Below, piece after piece: positions 44,777 to 52,994 of a DNA stretch of 64,000 bases. Source of the DNA: CBDDCX01 sp965226925 (GTDB lineage: Bacteria > Gemmatimonadota > Gemmatimonadetes > Longimicrobiales > Gaopeijiaceae); assembly GCA_965226925.1 (NCBI GenBank), contig CBDDEN010000011.1, positions 1 through 64,000 of the forward strand. The letters run 5' to 3'. The stretch's first letter is position 1; every line of letters starts with the position of its first letter. The translations under genes were made by a program, and so were the position numbers. The notes below the pieces were generated by a model. That model had not been told where the DNA came from. It was given only the letters and a program-made list of their open reading frames with translations, and did no database searches.

Positions 44777-45390
44777 GCGGCCGGCTGGGCCTCGAGGCGC
44801 TCCAGACGGTCCAGGAGCGCCGCGACGTCTAGGGCGGTGGACGTCGAGATCGAGACGGTGAAGGGCTCCCGGGGCCCGGACACGAGCCGGAGCTGGGCCT
44901 GGTCGCCTTGGTAGAGCTGGCCGATCAGCTCTGACAGGGACGGGCGGACCGCGTGGAAGACGGCCTCATCGCTCGGAGCGTTCAGCCGGTCGTAGATGGC
45001 GAACTCGAGTTCGTCGGTACGAACCCGGTATCGGCCCTCCAGGCCGGGCTCCTCTCCAAGTAGGCGAGCGGCGTTGAGGGCTCGGCGAAACACATCCCGG
45101 AGCCGCTCCTCGGTCGTGCCCGGGGCTGCTCGCCGGCGGCGACGGTAGCGTAGCCCGGGCCTTCGGTTCATGTCCAGGGAGTAGTGGGCCGTGTCACAGA
45201 TGAGCAGGACGCCCGGACCGTGCGGGACGTGGGCGTATCCTGTCACGTCGATCACGAGCTCGTCCTCCAGAAGTCCCTGTTGGATCCAGCGGTGGAAGAC
45301 CGGAATCAGCTCGCGGACATCGACTCGGGACGGATCCGCCACGAACAGCTTGACCGAGAGATCGGCGGAGCCCAGGGGGCCGGCGGTCAT
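44773..45390 (-). CDS. Conserved protein of sulfite-reductase operon, unknown function
   Basis: The 205-residue protein starts with LSVKLFVADPSRVDVRELIPVFHRWI and has VIDVTGYAHVPHGPGVLLICDTAHYSLD in the middle; shorter motifs are GYAHVPHGPG and LICDTAHYS. It has no signal peptide or membrane segment. No named family was recognised. The ATG overlaps the reductase stop (ATGA) and the stop overlaps the DUF4202 start, so the three are translationally coupled. A supporting role in sulfite or nitrite reduction is inferred from position only. Confidence 0.75.
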   Translation of the reverse strand: MTAGPLGSADLSVKLFVADPSRVDVRELIPVFHRWIQQGLLEDELVIDVTGYAHVPHGPGVLLICDTAHYSLDMNRRPGLRYRRRRRAAPGTTEERLRDVFRRALNAARLLGEEPGLEGRYRVRTDELEFAIYDRLNAPSDEAVFHAVRPSLSELIGQLYQGDQAQLRLVSGPREPFTVSISTSTALDVAALLDRLERLEAQPAA

Positions 45391-47690
45391 GACGCCCCCC
45401 CGACCGTCGTCTCGACCGGTGCCGCGCTGCCTGTACGCTCGTAGCAGGCGTAAGCGGCCTCGATGAAGAGCTGGGCCTCCTCAACGCGTGCGCGGGCCTG
45501 ATCGAGGTCGGGCGCGTCCAAGGCCTCTTCGTGGGCGTGGAACAGGTAGCGGGCGAATTTCGCGCCTGCGAAACGGTCGTGGAAGCGCTTGGTCTCGTGA
45601 AAGCGGGCCCGGAACTCGTTCACGATCCGGTCGGGGTCGTCGGTGATGTCGAGGAACTCGGTCTTCACCAGCGCCTTGGCCGCCGTCAGCATGGCCTCGT
45701 AGGCCGTGTCGCAGGCCGCCCCCGCGTCGCCCATGTCGAGCCGGAGCTGCGCCTCGAACACCTCGCGCTCGCTCGCTTGTAGCCCAAACTCGACCAGCGG
45801 GACGATCTCGCCCGCACACTCGCCCACGCCGTAGTCGTCCATTGTGTACTCCCGAGGGTCACCCCAGTCGGAGTAGAACGACGGATCCTCGGCGTAGCTC
45901 GGCACCGTGGTCAGATCCTGGAGGTACTCCTTGATCTGCGCCTTGCCGACCCTCCGGATGAACTCCTGGAACGTCTCTTCCGGCTCGTGCTCCTTGACGT
46001 ATCGGCCGGTGATGCGCCGGACCACCTCGGGGATCCGCTTCGACGGGATGGCGAGCGTCGCCATCCCGTACGACCCGGCGTTCTCGGTCCACTGCCCGCC
46101 GAGCACCACCTGGAAGTGAGGGACCAGACGTCCGTCCTTCTTTCGGCTGATCCCGTAGAATCCCAGGTCTGCCGCGTGGTGCTGTCCGCACGAGTTGAAG
46201 CAGCCGCTCGCCTTGATGCGGAGGCCCTTCACAGCGGGGTCCACGTCGCCGTTGGCGCTCACCAGGCCCGACCGCAACTCGGCCGCGAGCCCGCGCGCCG
46301 ACGCGATGCCCAGCTTGCAGGTATCCGTTCCCGGGCAGGCCGTGACGTCCGCGATGGTGCCGGCCCCCGCGTCGGCGAGATCGACGGCGCGGAGCGCCGC
46401 GTACAGCTCGGGCAAGTCGACCTCGCTGACCCAGCGGAGCACGATGTTCTGCTCGACGGTGGTGCGTAGGTTGTCGCCGACGAAGCGGCCGGCGACGTCG
46501 GCCAGGGCCCGCATCTGACCGGACGTGAGGTCGCCCAGGGGCAGCGCGACGGTGACCACGTAGTAGCCGTCCTGCTTCTGAGTACGGACGTTGGTGGCGC
46601 GCCACTCGCCGAACCCCTCGGCGGGACTCTCGTCGGCGGGGCCGAGCGGTTCGGCCTCCCGCAGGGGCGCCTCGCCGTAGCTGTCGAGTTCGTCCAGAAA
46701 TGCGGTCCAGCGAGGGTCGTGCGGAAGGGTTTCGCGCTCCTCGAGGACGAGCCTGCGGAACTCATCGATGCCCACCTTCGCGACCAGGAACTTGATTCGC
46801 GCTCGGCCGCGGTTCTCCTTCTCGCCGTAGCGCGCGAAGATTCGGCTGACGGCCTGCGTCAGGGGCAGCAGCTCCTGCTCTGTCACGAACTCCTCGAGCA
46901 ACTTCGCCTGGTGCGGATTGGCGCCGAGGCCGCCGCCCACATAGAACTCGAAGCCTCGTCGCCGCTCCCCGTCTACGACCCGCGTGGTCGCGATCAGGCC
47001 GAGGTCGTGCATGGACGTGAGGCCGCAGGCTTCGTGGCGGCACCCGGAGAACGCGATCTTGAACTTGCGTCCGAAATCTTGGACGTCGGGGTGTCCCAGC
47101 AGGAACTCCTTGAGGGCTTCCGCATACGGAGACACGTCGAACGCCTCGGTGTGGCAGACCCCCGAGATCGGACAGGCCGTCACATTGCGGACCGAGTTGC
47201 CGCACGCTTCACGGGTAGTGATCCCCACGGCGGCCAGCCGCCGCATGAGGTCGGGCGTGTCGTCGATGTGGACGAAGTGGAGCTGGAAGTCCTGGCGCGT
47301 CGTGACGTGCAGGATGCCGTCGGAGTAGTCCTCGGCGACTTCGGCCAGAATCTCCATCTGGTCAATGGTCATGCGCCCCCACGGAATCTTGATCCTCACC
47401 ATCCCGGGTGCGTCCCAGATCGTGTCGGGCCCCTTGGTGGGCTTGTCCTCGTATGGCAGCGTCCGCGTATCCACCCCGTCGTGGCGTTGGCCGTTGTCGT
47501 AGCGCTGGCCGTAGACGCCCCGGCGTAGCCGGGTCTCGGCGAAGAGGCGCTCGTCCACCCTGCCCTGTCGCCGAAGCTGGATCTGTAGGTCGAAGACGTC
47601 GATCTCACGGTCCAGCACCCCGGGGAGTCTCCCCGCCAGCTCCTCCTTCCACGACCGAGCGCTGTCCGTGTTCCGCGTGTCCGTGGTCAT
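45387..47690 (-). CDS. Ferredoxin-type sulfite (or nitrite) reductase with C-terminal extension
   Basis: This 767-residue hemoprotein has two copies of the sirohaem-reductase fold. The first half has TTRQDFQLHFVHIDDTPDL, CGNSVRNVTACP and SGCRHEACG. The second half has the 4Fe-4S/sirohaem Cys set TACPGTDTCKLG and GCFNSCGQHHAADLGF. These reduce sulfite to sulfide or nitrite to ammonia with ferredoxin; the cysteine locus favours sulfite. From about residue 620 an extension (EREVFEAQLRLDMGDAGAACD and so on) resembles a HEPN-like helical bundle found in some family members. It lies 38 bases after cysG and overlaps the next gene. Confidence 0.92.
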   Translation of the reverse strand: MTTDTRNTDSARSWKEELAGRLPGVLDREIDVFDLQIQLRRQGRVDERLFAETRLRRGVYGQRYDNGQRHDGVDTRTLPYEDKPTKGPDTIWDAPGMVRIKIPWGRMTIDQMEILAEVAEDYSDGILHVTTRQDFQLHFVHIDDTPDLMRRLAAVGITTREACGNSVRNVTACPISGVCHTEAFDVSPYAEALKEFLLGHPDVQDFGRKFKIAFSGCRHEACGLTSMHDLGLIATTRVVDGERRRGFEFYVGGGLGANPHQAKLLEEFVTEQELLPLTQAVSRIFARYGEKENRGRARIKFLVAKVGIDEFRRLVLEERETLPHDPRWTAFLDELDSYGEAPLREAEPLGPADESPAEGFGEWRATNVRTQKQDGYYVVTVALPLGDLTSGQMRALADVAGRFVGDNLRTTVEQNIVLRWVSEVDLPELYAALRAVDLADAGAGTIADVTACPGTDTCKLGIASARGLAAELRSGLVSANGDVDPAVKGLRIKASGCFNSCGQHHAADLGFYGISRKKDGRLVPHFQVVLGGQWTENAGSYGMATLAIPSKRIPEVVRRITGRYVKEHEPEETFQEFIRRVGKAQIKEYLQDLTTVPSYAEDPSFYSDWGDPREYTMDDYGVGECAGEIVPLVEFGLQASEREVFEAQLRLDMGDAGAACDTAYEAMLTAAKALVKTEFLDITDDPDRIVNEFRARFHETKRFHDRFAGAKFARYLFHAHEEALDAPDLDQARARVEEAQLFIEAAYACYERTGSAAPVETTVGGAS

Positions 47691-47728
47691 GACTCATTCT
47701 CTCCTTGGATCTTCGTCCGCCTTCGATG

Positions 47729-49168
47729 TCACGCGACCGAGCCGGCGATCGCCGAAACGGCTCCCTTCGCGGACTCCGTCAAGAATCCGGCGACCCGACC
47801 CTCCCCCTCAACGCCGCGCCGCGCCACCTCTCCCACGATCAGCGTCGCCGGCGCCTGGAGCCCGGCCACGCGCACCCTTCCCGCCAGGTCGCGCAGCGTG
47901 CCTACGACCACCTTCTGGTCCGCAAGAGTCGCGCGGCTCACCGCGACGGCCGGTGTGCTCGGGTCTCGGCCCTCCCGGATGAGGCCCGTCGTGACGTCTT
48001 CCACTCCCTGCAGGCCCATGAGCACCACGACCGTCTCTTCATCGGGCGGCAACTCAGCCGCTGTGCGGCCCTCGGTGGTGTGGCCGGTACGCACAGTGAA
48101 GCCCCGGGCGACGCCCCGGTGGGTCAGGGGCACACCCGCAGCGGCGGGCGCCGCGACCACCGAGCTCACGCCTGGCACGACCTCGAACGGAACCCCCGCC
48201 GCGGCCAGCGCGTCCACCTCTTCGCCGCCCCTTCCGAACACGAATGGATCACCGCCGTGCAGGCGGACGACCCGGTTCCCCGCGCGAGCCTCTCGCAACA
48301 TGAGTCGGAGACGCAGCTCCGATATGGCTCGGGCGCCTCGCCCGGCCGCCGCGCTCAGGCCCCGGCGGCGCCCCACATCGATCACCCGGGTCCCGGGTAG
48401 TGCCAGCTCGAGCACCTCGTTAGCCACGAGGGCGTCGTGCAGGATTACGTCGGCGCGCTGGATGCGGTCCAGCGCCCTGAGCGTCAGGAGTTCTCGGCTC
48501 CCCGGGCCTGCCCCGACGATGGCCACCGTACCCGGCTCGAAAGGCTCGTCACCTTGTCGGTAGAGCGCTTCGAGCCTCCGTGCCGCCTCGTCGGTGCGGT
48601 CGAGGTCCACCAGCCTGGTGATTTTGGGATCGACCAACGCGCGCAGGAGCTGGCTCCTGCGGCTGAGACCCTTGAGGCCTCGGGTCCGGAGGCCCACAAA
48701 CAGGTCTGCGATCGATCGGAGAGCGTCGGGGAGGGCCGCCTCGAGCAGGCGGCGGAGTTGGGCGGCCAGCAGGGGCGAGCCTCCGTCGGTGCTGATCGTG
48801 ATCACAACCGGACCCCGCCGGATGACGGCGGGCGAGTAGAAGTCGCAGTAGTCGGGGTCGTCCGCCGCGTTCACCAGGATCCCATGCTCGCGCGCCGCAA
48901 CGGCGAGGCTCCGGTTCGTGGACAGATCGTCCGTGGCTGCCACGACCACCCTGGCACCCTCCACGTCGTCGAGCCGAGCGCGCCGACGCTCCACCTTCCA
49001 GACGTGCGGCAACCACGGCTGCATGTCGTCGGAGATCTCGAGCGCGACCAAGTGCACGCGCGCGCCCGCGTGGATGAGCGGCGCTATCTTGTCCGCCGCT
49101 ACCTTGCCTCCCCCGACGACGAGCACCCGCCGCCCCTTCAAGCCGACCATCTGAATCGGATATCCCAT
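47729..49168 (-). CDS. cysG: Sirohaem synthase (precorrin-2 dehydrogenase/ferrochelatase plus uroporphyrinogen-III methyltransferase)
   Basis: The 479-residue fusion makes sirohaem from uroporphyrinogen III. Residues 1-210 are the CysG-N part: VLVVGGGKVAADKI for NAD, VVAATDD, and GILVNAADDPDYCDFYSPA. Residues 215-460 are the methyltransferase: VAIVGAGPGSRELLTLRA, VRLHGGDPFVFGRGGEE and VVPGVSS. It supplies the cofactor of the reductase encoded next. The ATG at 49168 follows GAGGGA. A Cys-rich leader ORF and an intrinsic terminator lie between it and the upstream cysO-moeZ gene, so its expression is probably attenuated by cysteine supply. Confidence 0.93.
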   Translation of the reverse strand: MGYPIQMVGLKGRRVLVVGGGKVAADKIAPLIHAGARVHLVALEISDDMQPWLPHVWKVERRRARLDDVEGARVVVAATDDLSTNRSLAVAAREHGILVNAADDPDYCDFYSPAVIRRGPVVITISTDGGSPLLAAQLRRLLEAALPDALRSIADLFVGLRTRGLKGLSRRSQLLRALVDPKITRLVDLDRTDEAARRLEALYRQGDEPFEPGTVAIVGAGPGSRELLTLRALDRIQRADVILHDALVANEVLELALPGTRVIDVGRRRGLSAAAGRGARAISELRLRLMLREARAGNRVVRLHGGDPFVFGRGGEEVDALAAAGVPFEVVPGVSSVVAAPAAAGVPLTHRGVARGFTVRTGHTTEGRTAAELPPDEETVVVLMGLQGVEDVTTGLIREGRDPSTPAVAVSRATLADQKVVVGTLRDLAGRVRVAGLQAPATLIVGEVARRGVEGEGRVAGFLTESAKGAVSAIAGSVA

Positions 49169-49213
49169 GACGTTCCCTCGGCTCTCTCCCGATCTGAATA
49201 CGGACTACAAGCA

Positions 49214-49248
49214 CAAAGAAAACCGGCCTTCCTTCAGGAAGGCCGGTC
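49214..49248 (-). terminator. Intrinsic terminator (attenuator) between Cys leader and cysG
   Basis: On the minus strand an 11-bp perfect stem (ACCGGCCTTCC with its complement, loop TGAA) is followed by TTTTCTTT. It begins 25 bases after the leader-ORF stop and ends 46 bases before the cysG start. A GGAAGGG segment in the leader ORF could pair with the CCTTCC arm and so form an antiterminator. Confidence 0.85.
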
Positions 49249-49272
49249 GGGCTCGCTCGCCGCGCTGGCTAC

Positions 49273-49371
49273 CTAACTCTGTCGCGCCGACGTAGAGGTT
49301 CCCGCACCCGCCCTCCCTTCCAGGAGTGGGCTCGTACAACAACAGGCGCAGGTGCAGCAGAACCGATTCAT
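49273..49371 (-). CDS. Polycysteine leader peptide upstream of cysG
   Basis: A 32-codon ORF starts at an ATG at 49371 with AGAGGAAAC immediately upstream, a better ribosome site than most genes here. It begins MNRFCCTCACCC, six cysteines within residues 5-12, and ends at a TAG (49275-49273). Leader peptides rich in the end-product amino acid allow ribosome stalling to control a downstream terminator, and polycysteine uORFs of this kind are known ahead of sulfur genes in mycobacteria. The strong hairpin follows at once. The gene downstream makes the cofactor of sulfite reductase, which fits cysteine feedback. Confidence 0.75.
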   Translation of the reverse strand: MNRFCCTCACCCTSPLLEGRAGAGTSTSARQS

Positions 49372-49510
49372 GTGTTTCCTCTGAGATCGTGGCGGCCCGC
49401 GGCCGTGGCACAGGCGGAGGGGCTCGCGACCGAAGGGAAACTTAGCCAGGGCCTCCGCACAGGTCAACATCCCAGAGACTATCCGATCGCGCCATGGGGG
49501 TTCGCCAACG

Positions 49511-50974
49511 TCAGTAACGCGGCATGCTGGTGTCCACGCGCTCCGCCCACGCCAGGATGCCGCCCTGCAGGTTCCACAGCTTTCCGAATCCGGCGGCCCT
49601 CAGTCGGCGCAGCGCCGTGGCGCTCCGGGCGCCGGAACGACAGTAGAGCACGGTCCGGAGTGCTCCGTCGAGCTCAGGCATGCGTTCCGCAAGCTGATCG
49701 AGCGGGATGAGACGAGCTCCCTGGTCTCCCAGGTTGACGATGTGCCACTCGTGGGGCTCCCGCACGTCGATGAGGGCCACGTCCTCTCCCTCTTCCAGCC
49801 AAGCCTTGAGCTCGACGGCGCTCACCTCGGGAACGTCCTCTCCGGCGCCGTCGGCGTCCGGCTGGCCAACGCCGCAGAACTGCTCGTAATCGATCAGCTC
49901 CGTGATGGTCGGCGCGTCGCTGCACACCGGGCACTCCGGGTCCTTCCTGAGCCTGAGCTCCCGCCACGACATGGCCAGTCCGTCGAAGATCACGAACCGC
50001 CCGATGAGCGCGTCACCCGTGCCCAGGATCAATTTGATGGTCTCCAGCGCCTGGAGTGAGCCGATGATCCCGGGCAGCACCCCGAGCACGCCGCCCTCCG
50101 CACAGCTCGGCACCAACCCCGGGGGCGGAGGTTCGTGGAAAAGGCATCTGTAGCAGGGGCCCAGCGCACCGTGGAAGACCGAGACCTGGCCCTCGAAACG
50201 GAAGATGGATCCGTACACATTCGGTTTACCGAGGAGCACGCATGCGTCGTTCACCAGGTAGCGGGTCGGGAAGTTGTCGGTGCCGTCGACCACGATGTCG
50301 TACGGCTCGAGCACGCCCAGCGCGTTCTCGCTGGAGAGGCGAAGCTCATGCGTCTCGACGTTCACATGCGGATTCACCTCATGGAGGCGTTCCCTCGCCG
50401 AATCGAGCTTCGATCGTCCGACATCGCTCGTGCCATACAGGAGTTGGCGATGGAGGTTGGTCTCGTCGACCACGTCGAAGTCCACCAGGCCCAGGGTGCC
50501 GACCCCGGCCGCCGCCAGGTAGAGGCCGAGCGGAGAACCCAGCCCTCCCGTGCCCACCAGGAGCACTCGCGCAGACTTGAGCTTGCGCTGTCCGTCCAGG
50601 GCGACCTCGGGCATGATGAGGTGCCGGCTGTAACGGAGAATCTCCTCCCGCGAGAACTCACCCACGGCGGCCACGACCGAGGCGTCGGGGGCGCCTACCG
50701 ATCCTCCGGCGATACTCGGGACTATGCTGATGGAATCACCCTCCGAGACGGCCGTGTTCTGGCCGTCCAGATGGCGCACGTCCTCGTCACCGAGATACGT
50801 GGTCACGAAGTTCCGCAGCGTTCCGTCCTCCTTGAACAGATGCGCCCGTAGCTCGGGGTATCGCTCGACGAGATTCCGAAGGATATCGCCCACCGTCCGC
50901 CCGTCGAGCTCAACCCTGCTGACCCCCGTGGCGTACCTTCGGAGCGCGCTGGGAATGTGCACCGTCACGCTCAT
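49511..50974 (-). CDS. CysO-MoeZ-rhodanese fusion (sulfur-carrier protein with its activating enzyme)
   Basis: The 487-residue protein joins three modules. Residues 1-91 are a MoaD/ThiS-like carrier most like CysO, ending SIVPSIAGG with the functional diglycine at 90-91. Residues about 108-345 are a ThiF/MoeB-type adenylating domain (GTGGLGSPLG, DVVDETNLHRQ, GTDNFPTRY, zinc Cys pairs CYRC and CPVC). Residues about 375-487 are a rhodanese with VLYCRSGARS. The domain set would activate the carrier and put sulfur on it. The carrier's C-terminus is buried inside the chain, so a cut after Gly91 seems needed. The ATG at 50974 follows GGGGAGGAAAC and overlaps the protease stop. Confidence 0.88.
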   Translation of the reverse strand: MSVTVHIPSALRRYATGVSRVELDGRTVGDILRNLVERYPELRAHLFKEDGTLRNFVTTYLGDEDVRHLDGQNTAVSEGDSISIVPSIAGGSVGAPDASVVAAVGEFSREEILRYSRHLIMPEVALDGQRKLKSARVLLVGTGGLGSPLGLYLAAAGVGTLGLVDFDVVDETNLHRQLLYGTSDVGRSKLDSARERLHEVNPHVNVETHELRLSSENALGVLEPYDIVVDGTDNFPTRYLVNDACVLLGKPNVYGSIFRFEGQVSVFHGALGPCYRCLFHEPPPPGLVPSCAEGGVLGVLPGIIGSLQALETIKLILGTGDALIGRFVIFDGLAMSWRELRLRKDPECPVCSDAPTITELIDYEQFCGVGQPDADGAGEDVPEVSAVELKAWLEEGEDVALIDVREPHEWHIVNLGDQGARLIPLDQLAERMPELDGALRTVLYCRSGARSATALRRLRAAGFGKLWNLQGGILAWAERVDTSMPRY

Positions 50975-51402
50975 GTTTCCTCCCCATCGATTCGCTCTTC
51001 TTGGAACCGGCTGCGGTCGTCCGCCAGACGCCACGAGCGTGGCGTACCCGGCGTCCCGTTCCGCACCGGGACGATGACGTAGCTGTACCAGGGCCACGCG
51101 GCCTCACGGTCGACCTCCGAGGGCTCACCCGGATGGTCGGGGTGAGAGTGGTAGTAGCCCACGACCTCGAGTCCGGACCGCGCCGCCTCGATCTCGATGT
51201 CGCGCACTCGCCCCGCCGAAATGAGGTATCGACGCTCGCGCTGCTCCCCCTGGGCGTTGGCGACCGGAATCACCCGACGCACTCGTCTGTCAACGTCGGA
51301 TGCGGGCGATCCGAGGAGCGTGCCACAGCACTCCTCGGGATACTTCGCACGGGCGTCGGCTTCGATGATCTCCATGAGCTCCGCCGAGATCTTGAGCGTC
51401 AT
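50971..51402 (-). CDS. JAMM/MPN metalloprotease, Mec-like (CysO-cysteine peptidase)
   Basis: The 143-residue protein has the JAMM zinc site HSHPDHPGEPSEVD (His85, His87, Asp98) and the catalytic Glu in PEECCG (24/25). In mycobacteria Mec releases cysteine from the CysO C-terminus after CysM has built it there. The ATG overlaps the cysM stop (ATGA at 51402-51399), and its own stop overlaps the start of the fusion gene. The three are thus translationally coupled in the order cysM, mec, cysO-moeZ. It could also expose the diglycine of the fused carrier. The longer frame to 51468 lacks a ribosome site and overlaps cysM. Confidence 0.9.
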   Translation of the reverse strand: MTLKISAELMEIIEADARAKYPEECCGTLLGSPASDVDRRVRRVIPVANAQGEQRERRYLISAGRVRDIEIEAARSGLEVVGYYHSHPDHPGEPSEVDREAAWPWYSYVIVPVRNGTPGTPRSWRLADDRSRFQEERIDGEET

Positions 51403-52382
51403 GCGCACTCCCACCACGGAGCACTCAGATACCGCTCCCCGCCGTCCGGGAGCAGGGTGACGACGCACGCATCAGAGGGAAGCCCGGCCCCGACGCGGAG
51501 GGCGGCCGCGACGTTCGCCCCTCCCGAGACCCCGGCCAGGAGCCCCTCCTCGCGCGCGAGCCTCAGCGCCATCTCCTGGGCTTCTTCTGTCGTGACCCAG
51601 ACCGTTTCGTCGGGCAGGTCGGGGTCGTAGATGCCGGGGACGATCGCCGATTGCAGATGTTTCGCTCCCTCGATGCCGTGAAAGGGGGAGGCGGGCTGTG
51701 CGGCGATGAGGCGAATCCGCGGATCGAGCTCCTTGAGCCTCCGTCCCGTCCCGATGAAGCTTCCGGTCGTCCCGAGGATCACGACCCAGTGCGTGACGGC
51801 ACCGCCGGTCTGTCGCCAGATCTCCGGACCCGTCGTGCTGTAGTGAGCCAGCCAGTTCTCCGCGTTGTTGTACTGATCGGCGTAGAAGTAGCGATCAGGG
51901 TCCTCGGCCGCCCGTCGCCGCGCCTCGCGGATCGCCCCATCGGATCCCTCCACGGGATCGGTCTCGACGACGTCGGCACCGTATCGGCGCATCAGCGCCC
52001 TCCGCTCCGGGCTCGCGGTGGCCGGAAGGCAGATCTCACAATGATAGCCGCGAGCGGCGCACAGCATGGCGTAGGCGATTCCCGTGTTGCCGGAACTCGC
52101 GTCCAGCAGTGTCTTGCCCGCGTGCAGTCGCCCTTCGCCCTCGGCAGCGAGAATGATGGCGCGGGCGGCTCGATCCTTGACGCTGCCGCCCGGATTCGCG
52201 CTCTCGAGTTTGACGCATACGCGGGCCGCATCCGGAGGCGTGATCCGCTTCAGGGCGACGAGCGGCGTTCCTCCGATGGCGTCGTCCACGCACCCGGGGG
52301 CGGGGGGCAGAACGCCCCGACTCCCTGCCGACTCGGAGTCCTCCGCAGTCGGCTCAGGTTGTTGCTTCAGGATCCAGCGCAA
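51399..52382 (-). CDS. cysM: CysM-like cysteine synthase
   Basis: The 327-residue PLP enzyme has IGGTPLVALKRI, NPGGSVKDRAA with the Schiff-base Lys (about residue 69), DASSGNTGIAYAM, GTTGSFIGTGRRL and GVSGGANVAAAL. These are the fold-type II marks of O-acetylserine or O-phosphoserine sulfhydrylases. The neighbours (Mec and CysO) favour the CysM route that uses thiocarboxylated carrier protein rather than free sulfide. The TTG at 52382 has AGGAGGGAAGG directly upstream. A terminator hairpin ends only about 12 bases before this start, and a Cys-containing mini-ORF precedes it. Confidence 0.9.
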   Translation of the reverse strand: MRWILKQQPEPTAEDSESAGSRGVLPPAPGCVDDAIGGTPLVALKRITPPDAARVCVKLESANPGGSVKDRAARAIILAAEGEGRLHAGKTLLDASSGNTGIAYAMLCAARGYHCEICLPATASPERRALMRRYGADVVETDPVEGSDGAIREARRRAAEDPDRYFYADQYNNAENWLAHYSTTGPEIWRQTGGAVTHWVVILGTTGSFIGTGRRLKELDPRIRLIAAQPASPFHGIEGAKHLQSAIVPGIYDPDLPDETVWVTTEEAQEMALRLAREEGLLAGVSGGANVAAALRVGAGLPSDACVVTLLPDGGERYLSAPWWECA

Positions 52383-52393
52383 CCTTCCCTCCT

Positions 52394-52439
52394 ATGAAAA
52401 AGAAGAGTGGCCACGACCTCGGGGGGCCGCGGCCACTCT
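52394..52439 (-). terminator. Intrinsic terminator (attenuator) just upstream of cysM
   Basis: On the minus strand a 15-bp stem with two G-U pairs (AGAGTGGCCGCGGCC with GGTCGTGGCCACTCT) is followed by TCTTTTTC. It lies inside the leader, with the cysM ribosome site directly after it, and starts 26 bases after the stop of the mini-ORF, nearly the same spacing as ahead of cysG. Confidence 0.8.
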
Positions 52440-52464
52440 CTGAAGAGAGTTCGGAGCCTACTGC

Positions 52465-52566
52465 TCAGTGCGGTCCCGGACCTTGGCACCCTGGGGGCGC
52501 AATCGCCCCGCGGCGTCGACAGACGCAGCGAGAGCGCGCGGATCCGGGACAGGGGACGAAGGTCAT
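52465..52566 (-). CDS. Putative Cys-containing leader peptide upstream of cysM
   Basis: A 33-codon ORF starts at an ATG at 52566 with GGAG eight bases upstream. It has cysteines at positions 6, 14, 16 and 27, with a SRCVCRRRG core, and ends with a TGA at 52467-52465. The cysteine run is weaker than in the cysG leader. The same order of mini-ORF, 25-base gap, terminator and cysteine gene supports a leader role. It is GC-rich and could be fortuitous. Confidence 0.5.
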   Translation of the reverse strand: MTFVPCPGSARSRCVCRRRGAIAPPGCQGPGPH

Positions 52567-52595
52567 CGACGTGCTCCGGTGTACGGATTCAGTCC

Positions 52596-52952
52596 TCACA
52601 ACGGACTTTTCAACCCCGAATACGCTCTGTGGTTTCGGAAAGTTCCCCGAAGGTCCAGCGATCGCCAGAGGTCGGCACCTAGGGAGTCGGCCTCCTGGAC
52701 CTTTGCGGTGCCCGATTTGGCGGCACTGAGGAGACGCTGCGCTGCCGCAGTGTAGTCGCGAACGTCTTCGATGTCCCGCTCGAGTCTCGTCCGGTTCGAC
52801 GCGAACTCGGCTTCGAGCGCGTCGACAATTTCATCTTCTTGCCGCAGCGCACCCCTGTAGTCCCACCACGCGTCCAGCCCGAACGCCACCAGGATGCTGA
52901 TTACTACGACAAGGCCCTCTCGGACACTGTCCCTGACCCGCCCTGTCGTCAT
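52596..52952 (-). CDS. Membrane-anchored protein with coiled-coil, probably truncated
   Basis: The 118-residue product has one N-terminal membrane segment (GLVVVISILVAFGLDAWW) followed by a charged helical stretch (EIVDALEAEFASNRTRLERDIEDVRD) typical of small Gemmatimonadota and Bacteroidota envelope proteins of about 200 residues. The chain stops after AYSGLKSPL, so the second half seems missing, ending next to the cysM leader. Function is unknown. It may be expressed, as the 5' region is intact. Confidence 0.55.
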   Translation of the reverse strand: MTTGRVRDSVREGLVVVISILVAFGLDAWWDYRGALRQEDEIVDALEAEFASNRTRLERDIEDVRDYTAAAQRLLSAAKSGTAKVQEADSLGADLWRSLDLRGTFRNHRAYSGLKSPL

Positions 52953-52994
52953 TGAGGGTCAGAAAAAGAGGCTTGGCCGGCCAGCCCGTCTGGG

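Noticed and set aside
45387..47690. Assignment as an assimilatory nitrite reductase
   Set aside because: The family cannot be separated by motif alone, but the cysteine genes around it and the absence of nitrate genes favour sulfite.
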